Source of the DNA: Marsupella aquatica
Taxonomy: Eukaryota > Marchantiophyta
Length of the DNA stretch: 64,000 nucleotides
Direction of reading: 5' to 3'
Assembly (NCBI GenBank): GCA_973895155.1
Contig: OZ316891.1
Coordinates: forward strand, 7,750,001-7,814,000
Under the pieces are notes generated by a model. The model saw nothing but the letters and a program-made list of their open reading frames with translations, had not been told where the DNA came from and made no database searches. This document shows positions 1 through 10,597 of the stretch, in pieces. The first letter of the stretch is position 1; every line of letters starts with the position of its first letter. The position numbers and the translations under genes are program-made.

Positions 1-480
1 TCTATATAAAATTCAAGTGCAAGTAAGAAGTGAATGTTTTTGAGTATTTTGGGATATCTAGGATATATTATAAGAGCTAGATTATATACAGGATATTCAC
101 CAAGTAAAAGGTCTATATTTGAAGTATTTGCGGATATTTTTATGAGAGCTACACTGGATATTTCAAATATATTTGGACATTTTGGATATTTTATGAGAGC
201 TATTGGTTTGATTGCTGTAAGATTTGAGAATCTGAATCTTACCTTGGATTTGTAGAAACGTGCATTTGACTTAGGATGACAAGATTCTTAAGCTTGCGTG
301 GAATTTGTGAAAACAGGTATTTTTAGGTGAGAGGTTTCCTAAGCTTGCACTTGCATGAGATTTCTAACATTACCTTAACTTTCCAGAAATCTAATTAGGA
401 TACAGGCTTTCCTAAGCTTGCATGGGATTTTGTGGAATGTGCATGGATTATATAGATTTACAATATACTGAAACTTTACT
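1..480. repeat. Degenerate short interspersed repeats
   Basis: No gene is recognised. The left part repeats phrases such as GGATATTTTATGAGAGCTA with variation. Three copies of a TTCCTAAGCTTGCATGGGAT-like phrase follow between about 280 and 430. This looks like decayed tandem repeat sequence. Confidence 0.35.
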
Positions 481-812
481 TAGATGAAGTGTTTTGGATA
501 GACAAAATGTAGGTTATCTGCTGTCACAAATGATAACCAAGTTCAAACGTATAGAGATCCCATTCAAGCTTTGACTCAAAGGCCAACAGACAAAATAGTG
601 TTGTCAACATATTAAAAGTCGCCCCAAAGTGAGCAAACAACATGCTAGCAAGACTCGTCTGAAAGTTGACATAGTGGCATTTTGAGTCCACATCAACCCA
701 CATTATCAAACAAACTCACCTTAGCAGTCAAATACCTCATTATACAACTAATATAGATGAAGCCTGGGATGAAGCACATGCCATGATCGACCAAGCTAAT
801 CAGAAGTCAAGA

Positions 813-870
813 CTCCTCCTTGGTGTTCTATGTATAATACTAGACTAATAAATAAAAGACCAAGGAGGAG
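813..870. repeat. Short inverted repeat beside the copia insertion
   Basis: Arms CTCCTCCTTGGT (813-824) and ACCAAGGAGGAG (859-870) are perfect reverse complements around a 34-base loop. The loop contains AGACTAATAAATAAAAG, whose reverse complement lies on the far side of the copia element near 6620-6637. The element therefore appears to have landed inside an older palindromic repeat. Confidence 0.55.
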
Positions 871-879
871 CCTCAACTT

Positions 880-1000
880 TGTTAGACTCTACCTCCTCCC
901 ATTGACTGGACGACCGGACCAGTCGGTCATCCAACACCACTATATGTATAAACATTCCAGACTATACAGAGATCATTGCATTCTGATCATCATTCACACA
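880..1000 (+). repeat. 5' LTR of copia element (~121 bp)
   Basis: It starts TGTTAGACTC and ends near CACACA. It aligns with 6477-6591 with three transitions, one transversion and a small length difference near the end. At 115-121 bp it is very short for a copia element with a full-type gag-pol interior. Confidence 0.85.
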
Positions 1001-1017
1001 TTATCAGCACGAGAGCT
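1001..1017 (+). other. Probable primer binding site
   Basis: TTATCAGCACGAGAGCT follows directly after the LTR. Its position is right for a primer binding site, and similar ATCAGCACGA sequences follow the LTR of other plant copia elements of this gag type. I recognise it from memory and have not matched it to a specific tRNA. Confidence 0.5.
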
Positions 1018-2440
1018 CAACAAGCGGAGCAAGGAAGAAAGAAAAGAAGACTATGGAAGATTGACAAATGTTTTTTAATGTAGAATGTAGAATGTAGGAT
1101 AAAGCGTGATTGGCGAAGGAGAAAGGTAGACTCATTTTGGGGAAAAGTGAATCAATACTTTCCCACCCTCCCTCAACGAAGACAAGACAGCAGCAAAACA
1201 AGAAGGCCATGAACTTTTCTTTCGAAGGGCTATGGAGATCGAAAATTGATAAGAACAAAATTAGAAGAAAATTGAATGCTACGAGACCCACTCAGTAGGA
1301 CACCACGAAGGCAAACAAAAACTGATAAGGACATAGTGGATCTTCAGTAAATTCTAGGGAAGAATTGATGAGAAAAGAACTCGCATTCATAAGGCGATAC
1401 ATGAGGGATGCAAAGAAAAGGATCGATAAGAAAGCAGATTGAATCAGTAACTCTCGGTTCATGAATTCAGAACCCTCCAATTCACAAGATGGCTGACAAT
1501 CACTCAATTAAGTTCAGAACAATGGAGCGCGAGAGAATTACTGAGGCAACAGGGAATGACGAATGAGGATCGATTGAAGAAATCGATCGGGACTGAGAGC
1601 AATTAAGATTAAAGGAGATTGATAAGGAAGTAATTGAGACCCAGGGAATACATGTGACTCAGCTGATCAGGCTGCGCAAAAAGTAGAGAAGTGGATGCTC
1701 GTTTCAATTCAATTAGACCTCTCTTGAAATTCTAAATGAATTAGTAACCAACTCGAGAAGTGTACACTGCCAATTTGAATGACAGCCGATGGAGTAAAAG
1801 ACAGGTGAGACCGACAGTAGGCAAGTCCATAAGCGAGCAAGCAGTAGAGGTGGCTACGCACCCCAACTCGGACCATCGACAAGAAGAAGGACCATGCAGT
1901 AGACTAACTTCAAGAAGGAAGAAAGAAGTGCCCGAGAACGCCATCGAAGGAGGAAGAGAGGGCAAAGCAAGGAAGGGCGAGAAGAACCAAGCAATCGGCC
2001 ATAGCCAAGACATTGAACGAGATCGTGAAGGCAAACCAGATCAAGAGGGGTACCATAGCCTCACGAGATAAATTACCTAATCACCAATCCATCCCTTAGC
2101 GCAACTCATTTCCAATGGAACTCGAAATAACAAAGGAAGAAGAGCACTCAAACACATAACTGCAACCCTAAGTGCACAACTGGATAACTGCACCAAAAAT
2201 ACAAAGGAATCCTAAAATATAAAGAAGAGCATGCAGTTATACATTTACAAAGAAAACCAACTTACTAAGTGCAAACCCTAAATTCTGCAAAAACCCAATC
2301 ATTCTTGCTCTACTCGCCAATGACTTAGATTGCCCTCCTCAACCCTTTTTCCACCATTGCATGCGGCAAATGTGCATTGTCTTTTGACTATATTTATTAT
2401 ATAAACACGCACACCACCGCTGAACGCTAGGACCCTTAGA
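1018..2440 (+). other. Long non-coding leader of the copia element
   Basis: About 1.4 kb lies between the primer binding site and gag. It is purine-rich on the plus strand, carries stops in every frame, and shows no domain I recognise. Plant copia leaders are usually a few hundred bases, so part of this may be an inserted or captured segment. Confidence 0.45.
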
Positions 2441-3275
2441 GTGGCCAACCTTGAGAAACTAACCTTTCCAGCCCTAGAAATTGATGGTGGCAACTACCTA
2501 GAATGGTCCATGAACCTCAAAGAGAACCTAACCTCACTAACCCTACTCCCCACTATAGGGCTCGCTCAACCCATATTAGCCGGCGAACCCCAACCAGACC
2601 CGTTAACCAAAGCCAATGAATCCAAGGCCCTAGTCTTTCTTAGACGCCACATCCATAGGTTCTTGCAAAGACAATACATGCATGATCTCTCAACCCCTCG
2701 CAAACTATGGACAGCGCTTCAAACCCAATTCGACCACCAAAAATTGGTCGAACTACCTAGAGCCAGGCAAGAATGGCTAAACCTACGGGTCCAGGATTTT
2801 ACATCCATTTCAACCTACAATAGTGAGCTATTCAGAATTACTTCAACCCTTGCACTCTGCGGTGAGCCAATTGCCGACAAGGACTTGCTAGAAAAGACCT
2901 TATCCACGTTTCACTCTTCGAACGTGTTACTATCAACTCAGTACCGGAACATGAAGTTCGGGCAATACTCCGAGCTCATCGCCCACATTCTAGTCATAGA
3001 AAGAAACCAAGAGCTTCTTTTAGTTAACTCTAGAAAATGCCCTGCGGGCACACTGCCCTGAGGATCACAGAGTGAAACCCATAATATAGAAAATGTTAAA
3101 CCCTCCACATCAAGCCAGGGCATTAAGCGCCCTAGAAATGGCAACCGGAGAAACAACCCCAACAGGGGGAGTTTCTTTAACCAACGTCCACAACACAATT
3201 TCAGATGGCCCTTTAGAGGACGTGGAGGACGTGATGGACGCGGCGGTGGAAGAACATATAACAACAACTGCATAA
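2441..3275 (+). pseudogene. Copia gag remnant
   Basis: The gag begins ANLEKLTFPALEIDGGNY, typical of plant copia gag (UBN2-type) proteins, followed by the alpha-helical capsid-like region to about 3058. The expected start codon reads GTG, and a TGA ends the frame at 3059-3061. Downstream, an arginine/glycine-rich stretch (around 3210-3270) and remains of a Cys-His zinc knuckle (3310-3350) are spread over different frames. No ATG in frame just upstream replaces the lost start. The role in a live element would be capsid assembly. Confidence 0.85.
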
Positions 3276-3698
3276 ATGATTGGTCACAATCCTAACAACA
3301 ACGGGAACGCCCGAAATGCCATGACAAACCACCTAGCGAGAAATTGTAGAATCCCGCAACACCTTAGAGAACTATACCAACGGTCCCTCAAGGATGGACA
3401 AACCTCTAGGGCACCACCCCGTGAAACTCGCGGGGTGTTTATGGAGTCTAGCGACCCATTTCAAGACTTTTCAGATCCACCTGTCCAACCCGAGGCACAT
3501 TTAGTGGCGAGTAGCTCCACAACCCCATACCTAAATAGTACTAGCACATGCATTATTGACAGTGCGACTACGCATACTGTCCTCCGAGATAGACACCTTT
3601 TCCACAAGATCACACCTTCACGTAGATCACTGACCACTATCAATGGCCCTAGCCAAATAGAAAAGGGCTTCGGCCCAGCTTCTATTAGACTCCCATAG
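3276..3698 (+). pseudogene. Copia zinc-knuckle tail and aspartic protease remnant
   Basis: The frame includes half of the zinc knuckle and then CIIDSATTHTVLRDRHLF at about 3550-3603. This is the copia protease signature with D-S-A in place of the usual D-S-G. A TAG closes the frame at 3696. The protease would mature gag-pol in a live element; here it is cut off from gag and from integrase. Confidence 0.8.
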
Positions 3699-3830
3699 GG
3701 TACAAAAATCCACATAGAATCTGTTATTTTTGCCCCAAATGCAACCTATAATCTCCTCAGTTTTAGAGATATACGAGCAAATGGACTCCACGTCCAGACA
3801 GGCAATACAAGAGACCAAGAAGTAATCCAC

Positions 3831-4289
3831 TTGGTTGAAAATACCCCTACGGGGAAAATCATTAAAGAAACCATTTTCTCATACCCATGCGGGTTTTATG
3901 TAACTCATATTGAATGCCTGCATAATAATGCACAATCAAGCGAATTGCTCGCGCTTTGGCATGCACGCCTCGGCCACCCCGGCCAATCCATGCTAAGAAA
4001 AATCATTAAGAATTCAAGAGGCATTCCAACCAATATACGCCACATTCCAACTAGCATCCCATGCACTGCATGCTCACGCGGAAAATTAATAACAAGGCCC
4101 ACGGCATCAAAATTGTCAACCAAGATACCAAAATTCTTGGAAATCATACATGCGGACGTTTGCGGGCCAATTAACCCATCGAGCGGACCTTTCCGCTACT
4201 TTATGGTATTAATTGACGCATCAACTAAATGGTCAAATGTGACCCTGCTTTCAACAAGGAACATGGTTATGCCTCGCATCTTGGCGTAA
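3831..4289 (+). pseudogene. Copia GAG-pre-integrase and integrase N-terminus remnant
   Basis: LWHARLGHPG (3954-3983) marks the GAG-pre-integrase region, followed by the C-x2-C of the integrase zinc domain (CTACSRGK). HADVCGPI carries the first catalytic aspartate of the DDE core. The frame ends at TAA 4287-4289. Confidence 0.85.
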
Positions 4290-4292
4290 ATA

Positions 4293-4939
4293 TTGCGCGT
4301 GAAGGCACAATTCCCAGATCACCCCATTACGACACTAAGGGTGGACAACGCAGGGGAATTCACATCTGAAACATTTGACGACTTTTGTACATCACTTGGT
4401 ATCGACGTACAATATCCTGTACCCCACGTGCATTTCCAGAATGGATTAGCTGAAGCCGTCATTAAACGCCTTCAGCTAATTGCACGCCCGCTACTAATGC
4501 AGTCAAAACTCCACGTCTCAGCATGGGGACATGCCATATTACAGGCTAATGCATTAATTCAATACCACCCATCAGCTTTTAATACCTATAGCCCATACCA
4601 AATTGTTAACGGTATCAAACCCGATCTATCCCATCTTCGTTCATTTGGATGTCAAGTAATGGTCCCCATTACTCCACCCAAATGAACCAAGATGGGACCC
4701 AACGATAGTTGGGAATATATATCGGATTTGACTCACCATCCATCATCAGATATATGGAACCTACAACGGGCGACGTTTTTAAAGCTAGATTTCTAGATTG
4801 CCATTTTGATGAGCATATTTACCCACCATTAATAACCCCTGCACACCCACAACCACCTTTGGAGTGGGAAAGACATTCGCCATTTTGGCAAGACCTTAGA
4901 ACCAATCAAGGGGAGAAAGAAGTTCAACGAATTTTGTAA
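4293..4939 (+). pseudogene. Copia integrase core and C-terminal remnant
   Basis: TLRVDNAGEFTS (4331-4366) holds the second aspartate and FQNGLAEAVIKR the glutamate of the integrase core. FGCQVMVP and GIYIGFDSPSIIRY follow, the usual copia C-terminal landmarks. The frame is broken by TGA at 4683-4685 and TAA at 4937-4939. The linker LHKIVEELPDAF then leads towards RT. Confidence 0.85.
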
Positions 4940-5007
4940 CTCCACAAGATTGTGGAAGAACTTCCCGATGCTTTTGTCAATACATCACAAGTTAGCCGCT
5001 CACCCCT

Positions 5008-6102
5008 GTGTCAACCGTACGGAATACTCGCCGTGGACTAGCTATCCGTGTATTGAAGGCATTATATGGCCTGAAACAAAGTGGCAGAGTATGGTATCAA
5101 AGATTGACTGATGAAATGATTGCCATGGGTTTTTCCCATGATGCAATTACCCCATGTTTATTTATTAAACGTATGGATGACGACTATGTCATCGTTTCTA
5201 TTTATGTTGATGACTTAAACATATTTGGGACACCCCAAATTACAGAAGATACTATTACTTGTCTTAAATCAACATTTGAGATGAAAGACCTTGGACATAC
5301 AAAATTTTGCTTAGGCTTACAACTGGAGATCTTACCTACTGGCATGATGCTCCATCAAACAACACAAACCGAAAAGATCCTAAAACAGTTCAATATGAAC
5401 CTAGCACACCCATTGACGTCACCAATGGTAGTACGTTCATTAGAAAACAATACTGACATTTTTTGCAAGCGCGAAGAACATGAACCAATATTAGGACCAG
5501 AAACTCCATATCTTTCTACGATAGGAGCATTAATGTATTTAACAAATCAGACCCGACCAGACATTGCATTTGCAGTTAACTTACTAGCTAGACACATCGC
5601 AACTCCCACAGCCAGACACTGGAACGGAGTTAAGCACGTATTTAGGTACCTGCGTGGCACCACTGATACAGGGTTATTTTACCCATTTGGTGCAAACCAC
5701 GAACTCATAGGATATGCGGACGCCGGATATCTTTCCGACACTGACACCGCAAAATCCCAAACCGAATATGTTTTTACTGTAGGGGGTACCGCTTTTTCTT
5801 GGAAAAGCGTGAAACAGACCCTAACAGCAACCTCATCGAATCACTCAGAGATCTTAGCTCTACATGAGGCTAGTCGTGAGCTAACGAAGCCTACTAACAT
5901 TTTTGAGGATAACGCAGCATGTATACAGCAGATCACGAAAGGATTCATCAAAGGCGATCGCGTGAAGCATATAGCTTCGAAGTTCTTCTACACCCACAAG
6001 TTACATAGAACAGAGATAAACATTTTACAAATTTCAAGTGCAAACAACTGTGCGGATCTCTTCACCAAATCACTATCGCCAGCCATTCATCACCGACACT
6101 GA
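5008..6102 (+). pseudogene. Copia reverse transcriptase (C-terminal half) and RNase H
   Basis: This 364-codon open frame begins within RT: ALYGLKQSGRVWYQRL, then the catalytic YVDDL (about 5209-5223), then the connection region. RNase H follows with GYADAGYLSD, a catalytic E in the LTATSSNHSEILAL block, and FEDNAACIQ, ending at 6102. The first half of RT is absent because of a deletion upstream near 5030. The RNase H part is otherwise well kept, so much of this decay is recent or localised. Confidence 0.9.
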
Positions 6103-6462
6103 TTGGACTGCGGAGCGTACAACGCATGATGACCGTGGAAACTGCTACTCCACATGACGATTGATGCTACTGACAACATGATGCTGACAACCTACTGTTG
6201 CGACAAATGTTAAAGCTAGATTTACTATAACATCTAACTTTATTTAATATTGACATTTATTACGACGAGGACTGTTAGGCTGCACTCTTTTTCCTTTAGC
6301 ACTCATATTTTTTCTCTGCTACACTGGTAGAGTTTTTATTTAGCTAGAGTTGATAAAGGTTTTTTAACGAGGCAGTCTACCTCGCTTGTACTTATATCAT
6401 GTATTTCCTATGAACATGATATAATAGGTATAGTCTATGTTGTCTATATAGTTGTCACTATA

Positions 6463-6476
6463 TATACAAAGGGGAG
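6463..6476 (+). other. Polypurine tract
   Basis: A purine run (ACAAAGGGGAG) abuts the 3' LTR. It is in the right place and orientation to prime plus-strand DNA synthesis. Confidence 0.65.
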
Positions 6477-6591
6477 TGTTAGACTCTACCTCCTCCCATT
6501 GACCGGACGACCGGACCAGTCGGTCATCCGACACCACTATATGTATAAACATTCCAGACTATACAGAGGTCATTGCATTCTTATCATCACA
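6477..6591 (+). repeat. 3' LTR of copia element (115 bp)
   Basis: It starts TGTTAGACTC and ends ATCATCACA, followed immediately by the target duplication AACTT (6592-6596). It is about 96% identical to the 5' LTR. Confidence 0.88.
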
Positions 6592-6596
6592 AACTT

Positions 6597-7938
6597 CTGA
6601 TTATTGTATTCTTTATAATTCTTTTATTTATTAGTCTCCCCCTTGATCTTCAGATAATAAAAGTGTATGGTAACTAGTATCAACCATCATTAAGACGATG
6701 CTAAGATCGGACCAATCAGAAGTCAAGTCCTAGCTGCCCCATTATGGGTATGCCCAAGATTACATTTGTTGGCCCACAAGGCCTCCACATATGCCTATCT
6801 CATAATAAGAAGGGCTTCGGATTGGATATATGGGTACCTTAGATGGGGAAGGCAGAGGCAATTAACATATGCTTTATCAGCAGGTAATCAAGGAGTCACA
6901 CCGTCCTCCATTTCCTAAAAACATTGATAAAGGGAGGAGAATGACATATTCTAGTCCCATACCTGGGGAGACCAAAAGAGTCAACATGAAGCCTAATGCC
7001 TCTTGTATGATTAAGTTCCAAATATAACACTTACTCAAAGACTAACTCCAAGACTTACTCCCAAATATAGACTGGGGAAAGGGACTAAATTACTGAAAAA
7101 GGCCAAACAAAGTATAATGGAGTAAAAGGAAAAGAGGTGGAGAGGAAAGATACCAAACTCAAAAGCAGAGGGCAAAAGTAAATCCCCAAACACTGCAAAA
7201 AGGAAGAAATAAGAGAAACCATGGGAACTAGCTAATGGTCCACATAGAGTGTCCTAAAAAAGTCTCCAAGTCGGGCTAGCACTTTTATTGCAATTAGAAG
7301 CTGTCATGGCAACCCAAACTCTACTCACCATGAGCTCAAAAGCTTGGTACAGTCATGACGATGAACACTTGGTAAATTGTTCAAGGTGACATCTGTCTCT
7401 CACATGGTAGTGACACACCTCTTTAATTGACTTGGGGTAATAAAGTGCACAACAAATTGGTGCCACAAACGGGCCACAAACACTAATCTAACTGTCTGAT
7501 GTTGCGTCCAACAGGTCATATCAAAATTTGGGATTAATTATTGGTTCCCATATGAAAAGGTCTTGGGGGTACTTTCATGTACATCATTCCTACACTTGCC
7601 CCATCTCTTTTACCCTTTATCCATGGATGTCCAGCACTAGGTCCAACATGGACACTGGTGATTGTCAGGTAAAGGATGTGGTTAGGATAGAAACAGTATT
7701 ATTATAATGAATATTTTGAGAAATCCTTATACGATCCTTGACTCAAAACCTCACTATAAATCAACACTATCAGCACCATAACTGTAGGACCTGTTCCAGG
7801 TTTAGGGTGAAGCTTCTAGTGACATTGTTAAATGCATGTCAACCGCATTGAACATTACATGGTTGAGATAAGAAATAAATTTTTTGAAAATGAGGGACCC
7901 TTACATAATGTACTTGTAAATTAATATTACTGAAACTT
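6597..7938. other. No gene recognised
   Basis: About 1.3 kb with stops in all frames and no domain, RNA gene or terminal repeat that I can identify. CCAATCAGAAGTCAAGTCC at 6712-6730 resembles CTAATCAGAAGTCAAGACTC at 795-814 on the other side of the copia insertion. Confidence 0.4.
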
Positions 7939-8853
7939 TGAGAACTTATATAGAAATTAATTAAGAGTATGTTTTGATATAACAATTGCAATCCTAGCCC
8001 AATTTTATTACCCATATTTACAAGAAAATGTTCATTTTAGTAGTGGTTGTGTAGGAAATAGGCCCTTGTTTCACAAAGGAAAGTCAACAGCCAGTCTACA
8101 CCAAAAATAAAAAAGAGATACTACAAACTACTGATTTCTGGCAAACTTGTTCATCTCTTATTCATCTAGGTGTGATGGTATATCCATTAATCTTTCTGTC
8201 TCTTTATTTAAATTATCCAAATTCCAAGGCAAGCAACCCAACTAGTTTGGAAATTTTGCAACCATGTCTTTTCCTACAAACTTGTGGTTTTAAAGGAAAA
8301 CTGATCATGATAATTATTCCATGGTTGCCAACCTCATGAGAGCAGTCTTATATATGTGGGGGCATCCAATCCAGACAGGGAGTACACCAGGTTTTAAATT
8401 GGATGAGTTTTGGATTTTTTTCTAATTGCAATGTGGGATTGAAAAACCTAGGATGTCTTGTTGAGATTGTGAAAGTCAAATCAAGGAGTCAAAGAGTCAA
8501 AACTCTTTAGTGAACCAATCAGAAAAAAACTATTCTTCATTCTTGGACCAAAAGTGAATTTTTTTATCATTGGAGCTCCAAGGGATGTCCCATATTAGGC
8601 TTAAAATGTTTTTGGCTAATAAATCCCTTAAGATAGGAAAATGTTTTTTTGAAATTTTTGTTGACCCCTAATTTTATAGAAAATTCTAGAAATATTATTG
8701 TTATTTGTATTAAAAGCTCTATAATTTATTTTTTAATTTCAAAATTGGATTAAAGCATACCTATTGGTATCTAGAAAAATACTTTTGCCCAATCAAATTA
8801 ACAATCAAATTAAAAAAATTCCTAACTTATTTTTGCACGATGGGTTGGATAAA
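7939..8853 (+). repeat. ~915-bp direct repeat, copy 1
   Basis: Aligns base for base, with small indels, to 10598-11503. The repeat starts around TGAGAACTTATAT and ends near ACGATGGGTTGGATAAA. Shared landmarks include AAGAAAATGTTCATTTTAG, GGTTGCCAACCTCATGAGAG and ACTTTTGCCCAATCAAA. No coding potential is seen. The pair flanks the permease pseudogene. Confidence 0.85.
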
Positions 8854-9163
8854 AGCAGTGATGACCCCAGGTTTTTTAATGCTCAGCACTCGGGTCAGCA
8901 CTTGTTGTTCTGGAGAATTTCCTATTTTAATAATCTATTTTATTTTATGAGAAGTATATATTAGGGAATTCACTTTACATGTGAGTGTATGGAGGAGTAT
9001 ATACTACTTTTTTTCATCCTTTATTTTTAAATTTTTTGCAAAGCATGACTCAAATATATGCATTTTCTTCCACCTGGTTATTACAGATCTCCGTAGTAGA
9101 TCTAGCCCTCAAGCTTGAGGACTATAGTTGAATTCAATCATGAAGTAACTAGAGATAGTCTTG

Positions 9164-10190
9164 CTAGGTCTCATGCAAACTATGAAGAGCATACAGTGCA
9201 AGGGAATGAGCAGGCAGCTGAATGATAGGGATTGAGCAGGCAACAACTGCAATTCTACCACTGCCAAAGCAGCTATAGGCATTCAAGACAATTGCAAAGA
9301 CTGCATAGATTCTGAGAAGAAAATCAGCTTGGAAAATAGTTGCCAAAGCAGTGGCAAAGAATCTGCCTACAATGAATGTTATCAAAGCATATGATAGTAA
9401 ATTGGAGGCCGCATTCGCAATTGCATAGTTGATAAAAAAAGATGCAACTGTGACCTACGCCCCTATGTAACATAACTGAGCAAGGAAGACAAACATCATG
9501 TTGTACTGTCTCCATAAAGGCCCGTGACTGATCTTCTGATCAGACTTATAAATCTGAATATTATCCGTGGTTGACAATTGCAGCATATCCTTTGAGACTT
9601 TGGGGAGCTTGGCAAAAATAAAAAAGAGTGCATCAGCAGCAATAGCAAGATATACATACTAGATGTTCACAAGGTTGTTGGCATATGCTCCTGTAAACAC
9701 ATACTTTGAAGCAATAAAAGTGCCGATGAAAGAAGCCACACCGTTCCATGACTGGCAAAACTGCAATCGAGCAGAGTCAGATGCTGGATCACCAATGACG
9801 ATTGCATAGGAGTTGACAACTATCTCAAGAGTCGCAAGCCCACAAACAATCACAAGAGTGCATGCACAAAAGCCGCCAAATAAAATCGTGCGATGTGAGT
9901 AGCTGCTGTAGTGTGCTATCGGCCAAAAAAATGGCTCCAAGAGAATAGAGAAAAAACCCCATAAGAATAGTGACTTTGTATCCTTTGTGTCTCATGACTT
10001 TATCTGCAATTGGAGAAAACAACAGATAACCACCACCAAAGTACACTACTTGGAGACCCGTCGATTCTAGATGTGTGATATGGAGGACTACTTGAAAATG
10101 CTTGTTCAACACATCCAACAAGCTATACGAAAAGCCCCACAAAAAAGACAAAGAAATTAAAAGTGTGCATGAGGGGGTAGACAAGAGCCA
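9164..10190 (-). pseudogene. Fungal-type L-fucose/glucose-galactose permease (FucP family MFS) pseudogene
   Basis: Read on the minus strand, the sequence gives successive FucP-family blocks. LSFLWGFSYSLLDVLNKHFQ and TGLQVVYFGGGYLLFSPIAD come first, in the frame starting near 10184. FGGFCACTLVIVCGLATLE and ARLQFCQSWNGVASFIG follow in a second frame, then ALITFIVGRFFATALATIFQ. These are sugar:proton symporter motifs as I know them from fungal FucP homologues. About 340 residues of an expected ~430-480 remain, so the C-terminal third is gone. Breaks are a frameshift near 9925, a TAG just after the VNI block (9659-9661), and a TAG replacing a glutamine-like position near 9460. It lies between two long direct repeats. 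Expression as a transporter is excluded. I am confident about the family and less so about its origin. Confidence 0.82.
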
Positions 10191-10377
10191 TGCCCCTCAA
10201 AAATCATGTGAATAGAGGCACAAAAGTGATAGAAAAGCCGGCTCCTGCCATGGCGATGACCAAGTACCAAGTAGAATGCTATCTGCAAAGCTCCTCCCAC
10301 TCACACACTGCAATCCTAAAGCAAAATGTCATTACAATTTGAACCAAAAATACCAGGTTGATAAAAACTTGCAATAG

Positions 10378-10590
10378 CCAGGAGCATGTATAGTGGAGAA
10401 AAGACATTTCAACTAGAAAGTGGAACAACCCAGATCATACTCTAGAAAAAAAAGACATTTACTCAAGAAATTGGACTAGCCCAGAGCACGTGCTATAGGA
10501 AAAATACATCTAGGCAAGAAGTTAGAACAACCGAGAGCATGAGCCTTAGAAAAAAAGACATTTTGCCCAATTGGAATAGCCAAGAGCATG
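10378..10590. repeat. ~50-bp tandem repeat, four units
   Basis: Units start near 10378, 10430, 10481 and 10531, with a partial fifth at 10580. The consensus is roughly CCnAGAGCATG, then a TAGAAAAAAAGACATTT-like stretch, then CAAGAAnTTGGAACAA. Units are diverged from each other. Confidence 0.65.
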
Positions 10591-10597
10591 AAATTAT

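Larger units (their letters stand above)
880..6591 (+). mobile_element. Degraded Ty1-copia LTR retrotransposon
   Basis: A 5,712-bp element with matching short LTRs and a 5-bp target duplication AACTT at 875-879 and 6592-6596. Domain order is gag, aspartic protease, GAG-pre-integrase, integrase, reverse transcriptase, RNase H, which is the copia order (integrase before RT). The coding region is interrupted by stops or frame changes near 3059, 3274, 3696, 4287, 4683 and 4937. A junction near 5030 passes straight from the integrase-RT linker to the second half of RT, so roughly 0.9 kb of coding sequence is missing. The element cannot be autonomous. The LTRs differ at about 4 of 113 aligned positions plus a small indel at the inner end, so the insertion is moderately old. 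Confidence 0.93.

Noticed and set aside
9164-10190. UNC93-like transporter
   Set aside because: My first impression from the hydrophobic frames. The blocks DVLNKHFQ, QFCQSWNG and ITFIVGRF fit the FucP family, not UNC93.
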